From NCBI GenBank assembly GCA_947165805.1, contig CAMVBT010000064.1, positions 1 through 10,513 on the forward strand: DNA of 10,513 nt, in the 5' to 3' direction. The first letter of the stretch is position 1, and each line of letters opens with the position of its first letter. Made by a program: the position numbers and the translations under genes. Source of the DNA: an uncultured Clostridia bacterium. Lineage in GTDB: Bacteria; Bacillota; Clostridia; Oscillospirales; Ruminococcaceae. Below the pieces are notes generated by a model. The model saw only the letters and a program-made list of their open reading frames with translations, did not search any database and was not told where the DNA came from. This document shows positions 4,676 to 10,513 of the stretch, piece after piece.

Positions 4676-6292
4676 ATGGGAATGGTAGTACAGCACAATG
4701 TAAGCGCAATGAACGCTAACAACGCGATGAGCAAGAACGTATCCGGACTTAAGAAGCAGACCGAAAAGCTTTCCACCGGTTACAACATCAACCGTGCAGC
4801 TGATAACGCAGCAGGCCTTGCGATCTCCGAAAAGATGAGATCCCAGATCCGTGGTCTTACACAGGCTACATCGAACGCTAACGACGCTATCTCTCTTATC
4901 CAGACAGCTGAAGGCGGACTTCAGGAAACAGAAGATATCATGCAGAGAATGCGTGAGCTGGCAGTTCAGTCGGCTAACGGCACCTACACAGACGAAGACC
5001 GTGAGCAGATCCAGTACGAAGTTGATGCTCTTAAGGACGAAGTTGACAGAATCGCTCAGTCCACAGAGTACAACGAGATGAAGCTCCTCGACGGTTCTCT
5101 TGATGGAACACACGGTTCCACAGGTGAATATGGTCCTCGCTATGGCACAGTTCTTACACAGGCTAACAATGACCTTGCTGCAGGTACAACTGCATCTTCC
5201 AGCATAGCAGGTGTTAAGGTTTCGTTCACAACAGGCGCTTCTGGTAAGGGTGGCGAGAATGCTGCTTGGGATGCAAATGGTACGACCTTAACAGTTAACC
5301 TCGCTAACGGTCAGTCTTACACCCAGAATGAGATCGATGAACTTATCAAGGGTGCAAATGAGCAGAAAACAGCTCAAACAGGACAGACAGCTGATGTTAA
5401 GGTTACACTTGGTAATGGAGTAATTAGTGCAAATAATACCAGCAAGATTGGTCCGACAGTTGCAGGCGCAAGATCTGAAAGTGATGCTGTAGCACTTACA
5501 GGCATTCTTGTTGATAGCACTGCGACGACTACTGATGGCTATGCTGATCAGATCAAATTCACTGCAAATTCTTATGGTGAAGATACTCGTAAGATTAAAT
5601 TGAGTTTTGATGTTGCAGCTGGTAAGGAAAGTGTAGAAAGAACTGACACCACAGCCGCTAACGAGACAGAGTATGCAAGAAAAGGCGAGTTTACTCTGCA
5701 TCTTGCTACAGGTACAGAGTACAGCGAAGATGATATTTCTAGACTCCTTGCTAAGGAAGGTCTCGATTATTCAGTAGAGCTTTCTGACTCTAATGCTCCC
5801 GACGGCGATGTTAAGCTTTATGCAAATACTATGGGTCAAACAGCGACTAAGAAGGGCGCTGGCGTTTACAAGGATCTTGTAAATTCTACAGGCGACGGTC
5901 TTACATTCCAGATCGGTGCTAACGGCGTTGAGGATCAGAGACTTACAGTTAATGTAGGCGATATGAGCTCCGGCGCACTCGGCATCAAGGGCATTTCCGT
6001 TGCTAAGCAGGACGATGCTAACGCAGCTATCAACAAGCTCGACGACGCTATCAAGACTGTTTCCACACAGAGAGCTAAGCTCGGTGCGGTTCAGAACAGA
6101 CTTGAACACACAGTTAACTCGCTGAACACTGCTAACGAGAACATGACATCTTCTGAATCGCAGATCAGAGATACCGATATGGCATCTGAAATGATCAAGT
6201 ACACGAAGTCCAACATACTCCAGCAGGCTTCGCAGTCCATGCTCGCACAGGCTAACCAGCAGCCTCAGGGCGTTCTCCAGCTCCTCGGCTAA
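4676..6292 (+). CDS. fliC: Flagellin (538 aa), probable major filament protein
   Basis: Filament subunit. Residues 1-140 carry the conserved N-terminal D0/D1 helices (MGMVVQHNVSAMNANN, QRMRELAVQSANGTY) and residues 410-538 the C-terminal ones (NSLNTANENMTSSESQIRDT, ending QQPQGVLQLLG). The central 270 residues are Ser/Thr/Gly/Asn rich, lack cysteine, and contain two copies of a beta-rich IN-like module (about 204-232 and 338-369). Start ATG 4676 has AAGGAGG 7 bases upstream; ATG 4682 is a less well spaced alternative. Conserved ends use the codon set of highly expressed genes (AAC, ATC, GCT, CTC/CTT), while the middle (about 5150-5880) is more A/T rich with AAT, AGT, ATT and GTA, suggesting a mosaic gene. 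Consensus sigma-28 promoter, long leader and strong terminator fit a single abundant mRNA. Confidence 0.97.
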   Translation: MGMVVQHNVSAMNANNAMSKNVSGLKKQTEKLSTGYNINRAADNAAGLAISEKMRSQIRGLTQATSNANDAISLIQTAEGGLQETEDIMQRMRELAVQSANGTYTDEDREQIQYEVDALKDEVDRIAQSTEYNEMKLLDGSLDGTHGSTGEYGPRYGTVLTQANNDLAAGTTASSSIAGVKVSFTTGASGKGGENAAWDANGTTLTVNLANGQSYTQNEIDELIKGANEQKTAQTGQTADVKVTLGNGVISANNTSKIGPTVAGARSESDAVALTGILVDSTATTTDGYADQIKFTANSYGEDTRKIKLSFDVAAGKESVERTDTTAANETEYARKGEFTLHLATGTEYSEDDISRLLAKEGLDYSVELSDSNAPDGDVKLYANTMGQTATKKGAGVYKDLVNSTGDGLTFQIGANGVEDQRLTVNVGDMSSGALGIKGISVAKQDDANAAINKLDDAIKTVSTQRAKLGAVQNRLEHTVNSLNTANENMTSSESQIRDTDMASEMIKYTKSNILQQASQSMLAQANQQPQGVLQLLG

Positions 6293-6370
6293 TTATAACA
6301 GAATTGGTAACGCAGCTTGAGAAAATTGCTTAGTTTCATTGCATTGCGCAACTGACTAAACCACAATTGG

Positions 6371-6403
6371 CACCTCCCGGGGTAAGATCCGGGAGGTGTT
6401 TTT
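6371..6403 (+). terminator. Rho-independent terminator of the 538-aa flagellin
   Basis: CACCTCCCGG (6371-6380) pairs perfectly with CCGGGAGGTG (6389-6398), leaving an 8-base loop, and is followed by TTTTTGTTATTTTT. It lies 78 bases past the stop codon and separates the flagellin from the glycosyltransferase operon. Confidence 0.95.
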
Positions 6404-6423
6404 GTTATTTTTCACAAAAAGGC

Positions 6424-6452
6424 TTTACAAATGTATCATTTCGTGATATAAT
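6424..6452 (+). promoter_or_regulatory. Sigma-A promoter of the glycosyltransferase operon
   Basis: TTTACA (6424-6429), a 17-base spacer and TATAAT (6447-6452), with TGA directly before the -10 box making it an extended -10. It is a strong vegetative promoter and not a sigma-28 type, so the glycosyltransferases would be made independently of the late flagellar genes. Predicted start near 6459. Confidence 0.88.
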
Positions 6453-6495
6453 ATTATAGGTTATTATAAACACAATTGCAATGGTGGTGAACGGT

Positions 6496-8568
6496 GTGTT
6501 ATTAACGATAGGAATGATAGTCAAAAATGAGGAAAAGTGGCTGGATAAGTGCCTTTCCGCGATAAAGCCGATACTTGACAATGTTGACAGTGAGCTTATT
6601 ATCACAGATACCGGCTCGGTCGACAATACTGTTGATATTGCGAAAAAATATACGGACATAGTGCTGCATTTTGATTGGTGTGACGATTTTTCGGCAGCAA
6701 GAAATACCGGACTCGAAAAAGCGCGTGGCGAATGGTTTATGTATCTTGACGCGGACGATATATTTGAATCTTGTGATAATATCATTGACTTTTTCAATTC
6801 AGGAGAATATAAAAAATATAATTCCGCATCATATATAGGAAAGAATATTGTTGATCATGACGGTCATTTTGCATTGAACAAACAGCCAAGATTGACAAAG
6901 ATACTGAAAAATACACGGTTCAAAAATGTGGTGCATGAGGTCTTTACAACTTACGGAGCACCCAAAAAAGATATCAATGATATAGCTGTGCATTATGGTT
7001 ATCTCTATGAGAATGAGGAACAGAGAGAGAAAAAAACAGCGCGCAACAGAGATTTGCTATTAAAAAGACTTGAAAAAGAAAAGAATACAAGCGCGTTTGT
7101 TTATGTTCAGCTTGCCGAAAATGAAGATAATCCGGACGAAGGGCTCAAATATATCGAGGCTGGCATAAAAAATGCCAAAAGGCTGAACGATATATCAATG
7201 ATCCCGCTTATGAAGCACAAGTCGAATTTCTATTTGCTGAAAAAGGATTATAGCAATTCATTGGCGGTGTGCAATGATTATTTCAGACTTGATAAAGTGT
7301 TCCGTCCGGGTGTTCTGACAACGGATATGGAAATTCTCGCGATGAAAGCATGGAATCATTATTGCCTGAAACAGTATAGTGAGGCTGTAGAAACCTATAC
7401 TAAATTCTTTGATATTTATGAAAGAGTCAACAGTGGGCAGCTAAATACTGCCGATTCGGATATTATGATCATTCAGGTCGCTTCTGAAAGTAATTATCTG
7501 TCCCATGTTGTGCAATTTCTTATTTCGGCGGAGCAAACAGGTAAATATGACCTTGCAGACAGATTTATCAGAAAACTTGAAATAACGAAATATTTGGAAG
7601 GCGCTTCACATATCGACAGACTTATAGATGCGGAAATAAAAATACTTACGCATTTTGGGTTTGACGGTACAAACGAGTATATACAAAAGCATGATGAAGC
7701 CGGAATAACACTTTTTATAAAAAAGCTCGAACAGGTTTTATTCTACATAGAGGATAAAAAATCTTTAATCAATCAGTTAAAGATGTTGCCTGAGACTAAG
7801 GATAAATCGAAAATATATGAAGCGTATTTCAGCGGAAAGGAAATACCCGCGGAGCAGATCAATGACCGGTCATACAAAAATGATCCCGGTATTCTGATGA
7901 TCGCTATGAATACCGGAGCGGACATATCCGGACTTCTCGGAGATGACAGCACCGAGCTCATAAACTGCGCGGAGAACGGATATAAAAATTATTACGGCTT
8001 CAATAAAGCGGTTGACAGTTATGATGTTTCGGGCATAAAGAATACAGCCGATCTTCCGGCGGCATTGGTGTTCTATGAGGCTTGCATGAAGAGCACTGTC
8101 GGTTTTACAAGCCCGAAGCCCGGAGTGTTTGTGATTCTGAACGCGAACAGGCTTCTCGAAAAATTCGGAGATATAGGTATTCGTATACAAAACGAGTCTG
8201 AAGCGGTTTCCGACATGGAAAAAGCAGCGGTCGTAATAGGCAATGCCGCTGAATTAAGAAAGAGAAAAGCATACAAGGATTGTATATCCGAATTGAAAAA
8301 AGCAATACAGATATATGAGCCGATAGCGAAATTTGTTTCCGATTACAGCAAGGAAGTATTGAATGAATATAACGATCATATCAGATCTGCTGAACAGGGT
8401 AAGAGTGAAATGGAGCGGCTTTCCGCGCAGATCAAGAGCAATATCCGCGGGCAGATAGCTGCGGGCAATATAGAAGCTGCTGCTAAGATGCTTGCGGAAT
8501 ATAAAACGCTTGTTCCGGGCGACAATGAGATCGGCGAACTTGAGAATGAGATCAATTGCAGATCATAG
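6496..8568 (+). CDS. Family 2 glycosyltransferase with helical-repeat C-terminal region (paralog 1)
   Basis: Probably a cytoplasmic sugar transferase acting on a protein; flagellin is the likely target by position (inference). Residues 1-170 are a GT-A fold GT2 domain: LTIGMIVKNEE at the N terminus, nucleotide-site ITDTGS (D38), FDWCDDFSAARN (59-70), the metal-binding DADD (85-88), VHEV (146-149) and HYGY (166-169), then a lysine-rich RN-LLLKRL helix. The remaining 520 residues look alpha-helical and TPR-like. No signal peptide or membrane segment is seen. I place the start at GTG 6496: its product VLLTIGM aligns with MKLTIGM in both downstream paralogs, and GGTGGTGA (6483-6490) is at suitable spacing. 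ATG at 6481 would add five residues and has no ribosome site. The last 110 residues are shared with paralog 2. First gene of the operon. Confidence 0.88.
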   Translation: MLLTIGMIVKNEEKWLDKCLSAIKPILDNVDSELIITDTGSVDNTVDIAKKYTDIVLHFDWCDDFSAARNTGLEKARGEWFMYLDADDIFESCDNIIDFFNSGEYKKYNSASYIGKNIVDHDGHFALNKQPRLTKILKNTRFKNVVHEVFTTYGAPKKDINDIAVHYGYLYENEEQREKKTARNRDLLLKRLEKEKNTSAFVYVQLAENEDNPDEGLKYIEAGIKNAKRLNDISMIPLMKHKSNFYLLKKDYSNSLAVCNDYFRLDKVFRPGVLTTDMEILAMKAWNHYCLKQYSEAVETYTKFFDIYERVNSGQLNTADSDIMIIQVASESNYLSHVVQFLISAEQTGKYDLADRFIRKLEITKYLEGASHIDRLIDAEIKILTHFGFDGTNEYIQKHDEAGITLFIKKLEQVLFYIEDKKSLINQLKMLPETKDKSKIYEAYFSGKEIPAEQINDRSYKNDPGILMIAMNTGADISGLLGDDSTELINCAENGYKNYYGFNKAVDSYDVSGIKNTADLPAALVFYEACMKSTVGFTSPKPGVFVILNANRLLEKFGDIGIRIQNESEAVSDMEKAAVVIGNAAELRKRKAYKDCISELKKAIQIYEPIAKFVSDYSKEVLNEYNDHIRSAEQGKSEMERLSAQIKSNIRGQIAAGNIEAAAKMLAEYKTLVPGDNEIGELENEINCRS

Positions 8569-8577
8569 GGTGATATT

Positions 8578-10356
8578 ATGAAACTCACTATCGGAATGAT
8601 AGTAAAAAATGAGGAATCCCGTCTTGAAAGATGCCTCGATTCAATAAAGCCTATCATTGACAATGTTTCGGGTGAGCTGATAATAACCGATACCGGCTCT
8701 ACCGACAGGACAGTAGAAATAGCAAAAAAATACACCGATAATGTGCTTCATTTCGATTGGTGCGATGATTTTTCCGCTGCGAGGAATACTGCGTTCTCCG
8801 CAGCCAAAGGCGAGTGGTTCATGTTTGTGGACGCGGACGATGTGTTTGCTGAATACGATGATCTGATCGCGTTTTTCAATTCGGGCGAATGTGAAAAATA
8901 CGGCAGTGCGTCCTTTACCTACCGTAATATCCGAAGTGAGGACAAACAGGATCATATAGATCAGTATGTCATACGGATAGTGAGAAGATTTCCGCAGACA
9001 AGGTTTGTCGGCAGGATTCATGAAGTGCTTGACCCGATGCCGGAGCCGATAAAAAAGCTTGATACGATAGTTGAGCATTACGGTTATTTCTATGACAGCG
9101 GCAATGATGCGGCTGCGAAAATGAAACGCAACGAACGGATATTGCTGAAGGAGCTTGAAGAAGCTCCGGAGGGCGAAAGAAAGAGCATACTGCTTTACTA
9201 CTATCTGTATGAGGAGCTCCGGGAGCAGGAGACCGGGAAAGCGGAGCAGTATCTTGATAAAGGGATAGAAAAAGCGCTTGAAACAAAAAGTGACGCGATA
9301 ATACCGTTTATGCATGAAAAGGCGCGTATTTATCTGTCGCGCGGCGAAAACGAGAGAACTCTGGAATTGTGTGACAGATATTTCTCGCTTGACACGGAAA
9401 TGAGAGCGGAGGAGATATGCGCCGATACTGAGATATATGCAGTAAAAGCTGTTGCTTTGATGCGTCTTAAGCGGTATAACGAGGCTCTTGACGCGTTCTG
9501 TGAATTTTTCCGTCTGTTCGATCTTGTAAACAGCGGAAAGCTCGTTACCGGAGACAGGTATATATACTTACCCGCGCTTTCGGGAGACGGGAATCTTGCA
9601 GATATGATCGCGAGATTTACGGATTGCTGCGATAGATGCGGAAATATCCGGCAAATGGAACAGTTTGTGAACACATTCCCTGTTTCGCGTTATCTTGCCG
9701 CTGAAAGACAGGCTGACTTGTTTTTCGCTGTCGGAGTGCTGATGAAAAATGGCTTGGATATATCACATCTGCTGTTCGGCGATGACCGGCAGACCGCACT
9801 GACGGCAAGTCTGTGCTGTGACAATATCACCGGATTTTATGATATTGCGGGAGAGTATTATCTTAAAAAGATCGAAGAACGGGATAAGCTGCCGAAAGCG
9901 GCGCTCCTGTATGAGATCATAATAAATAAAGCGCTGAAAAATAATAGTTGTATTGATAAATTGATCCAGAGATTTATTGATACAGGTGCTTTATACAGCG
10001 GAGACTCCGAATGTGAGCCGATAAAGCTTTCAAGGGTCATCGGACAAGCCGATGCCGACAGAAAAAACGGCAGATACAAAGAGTGCCTTGCGGTATTGAA
10101 GAGAGCGCTGAACGATTTCCCGGATTCCGTAAATCCGATCAAGGGATATATCAACATCGTTTCGGCAGAACTTGACAGTACTCAGAAAACCCCTGTATCA
10201 TCGGAAATGGAAAAGCTGGCGATGATGTTGAAATCAAATGTGAAACAGATGATCTCGGCAGGTAAGTTTGATACAGCGAAAAAGTATCTTGATGAATACG
10301 CAAAGATAGCTCCCGGTGACCCGGAGATCGAACAATTGAGAAATATGATGAAATAA
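8578..10356 (+). CDS. Family 2 glycosyltransferase with helical-repeat C-terminal region (paralog 2)
   Basis: Starts 9 bases after the upstream stop; its ribosome site AGGGTGA overlaps that stop codon, indicating one mRNA. The GT2 domain has MKLTIGMIVKNEE, ITDTGS (36-41), FDWCDDFSAARN, DADD at 85-88, RIHEV at 146-150 and EHYGY at 166-170. For the first 112 residues it aligns with paralog 1 without gaps. The C-terminal 420 residues are helical and TPR-like, about 100 residues shorter than in paralog 1; the loss is in the middle, since the final 110 residues (containing RKNGRYKECL and, near the end, KSNVKQMISAGKFDTAKKYL) match paralog 1 again. No membrane segment. Likely a flagellin-modifying transferase (inference); another surface or secreted protein is possible. 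Confidence 0.88.
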   Translation: MKLTIGMIVKNEESRLERCLDSIKPIIDNVSGELIITDTGSTDRTVEIAKKYTDNVLHFDWCDDFSAARNTAFSAAKGEWFMFVDADDVFAEYDDLIAFFNSGECEKYGSASFTYRNIRSEDKQDHIDQYVIRIVRRFPQTRFVGRIHEVLDPMPEPIKKLDTIVEHYGYFYDSGNDAAAKMKRNERILLKELEEAPEGERKSILLYYYLYEELREQETGKAEQYLDKGIEKALETKSDAIIPFMHEKARIYLSRGENERTLELCDRYFSLDTEMRAEEICADTEIYAVKAVALMRLKRYNEALDAFCEFFRLFDLVNSGKLVTGDRYIYLPALSGDGNLADMIARFTDCCDRCGNIRQMEQFVNTFPVSRYLAAERQADLFFAVGVLMKNGLDISHLLFGDDRQTALTASLCCDNITGFYDIAGEYYLKKIEERDKLPKAALLYEIIINKALKNNSCIDKLIQRFIDTGALYSGDSECEPIKLSRVIGQADADRKNGRYKECLAVLKRALNDFPDSVNPIKGYINIVSAELDSTQKTPVSSEMEKLAMMLKSNVKQMISAGKFDTAKKYLDEYAKIAPGDPEIEQLRNMMK

Positions 10357-10366
10357 CGGTGGAAGT

Positions 10367-10513
10367 ATGAAACTCACGATCGGAATGATAGTCAAAAACG
10401 AGGAGAAGTGGCTCGAGAAGTGCCTTGCCGCTATAAAGCCGATACTCGACAATGTTGACAGCGAGCTGATAATAACCGATACCGGCTCGGTTGATAAAAC
10501 TGTCGAAATAGCG
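10367..10513 (+). CDS. Family 2 glycosyltransferase (paralog 3), 3' end outside window
   Basis: ATG at 10367 lies 10 bases after the previous stop, with GGTGGAAG just upstream. The 49 visible residues begin MKLTIGMIVKNEEKWLEKCL and include ITDTGSVD. They match paralog 1 at 43 of 49 positions and paralog 2 at 39 of 49, so the first and third genes are closer to each other than to the middle one. The metal-binding motif and C-terminal region lie beyond the window edge. Third member of the tandem array, in the same presumed operon. Confidence 0.85.
   Translation, partial: MKLTIGMIVKNEEKWLEKCLAAIKPILDNVDSELIITDTGSVDKTVEIA

Noticed and set aside
4487..5113. A 208-codon minus-strand frame across the flagellin leader and N-terminus
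   Set aside because: It covers the sigma-28 leader and the conserved coding region of the 538-aa flagellin in antisense; cysteine-rich nonsense translation with no start signals.
6293..6370. A small gene or attachment site between the 538-aa flagellin and its terminator
   Set aside because: No open frame with a ribosome site; only short palindromes such as TTGCGCAA, which are expected by chance.

Overview
The window looks like the chromosome of a motile, anaerobic, low-to-mid GC Firmicute of the class Clostridia (Lachnospiraceae or Oscillospiraceae type). The basis is the flagellin family (start MGMVVQHNVSAM, end QQPQGVLQLLG), strong AGGAGG-type ribosome sites, textbook sigma-28 and sigma-A promoters, and a RepA-like ATPase of a kind common on clostridial mobile elements. 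I cannot name the species.

Layout. (1) Positions 1-1567 are the edge of a mobile element: the 3' part of a RepA/AAA_25-like ATPase gene whose end is built from CAGGGTGACRGYA repeats, then about 480 bases without a convincing gene but with scattered GTCAAA repeats and hairpins, then a 51-codon SHOCT-like small ORF. (2) A terminator at 1575-1607 ends a large flagellin gene on the minus strand (879 aa, 1615-4254). (3) The intergenic region 4255-4675 carries two divergent sigma-28 promoters, a 12-bp inverted repeat, and a leader of about 200 nt with paired hairpins upstream of the second flagellin. (4) The plus-strand flagellin (538 aa, 4676-6292) ends in a strong terminator. (5) From 6424 a sigma-A promoter drives a tandem run of three paralogous family-2 glycosyltransferases with helical-repeat C-terminal halves; the third runs off the window.

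How it fits together. Two flagellins under the late flagellar sigma factor sit beside a separately promoted glycosyltransferase array, which suggests a flagellin glycosylation locus. This is inference from position and family: no sugar-biosynthesis gene lies in the window. The plus-strand flagellin has a stronger promoter, better ribosome site and codon use typical of abundant proteins, so it is probably the main filament protein. The minus-strand flagellin has an insertion of about 350 residues, three cysteines, ATA-rich codons and an apparently lost start codon (ACG where its sister has ATG), so it is probably a minor or specialised filament subunit.

The points most worth following up are the cysteine-bearing giant flagellin, its start codon, the leader hairpins with bulged A, the glycosyltransferase array with conserved ends and a variable middle, and the repeat-dense presumed replication or transfer region of the mobile element.
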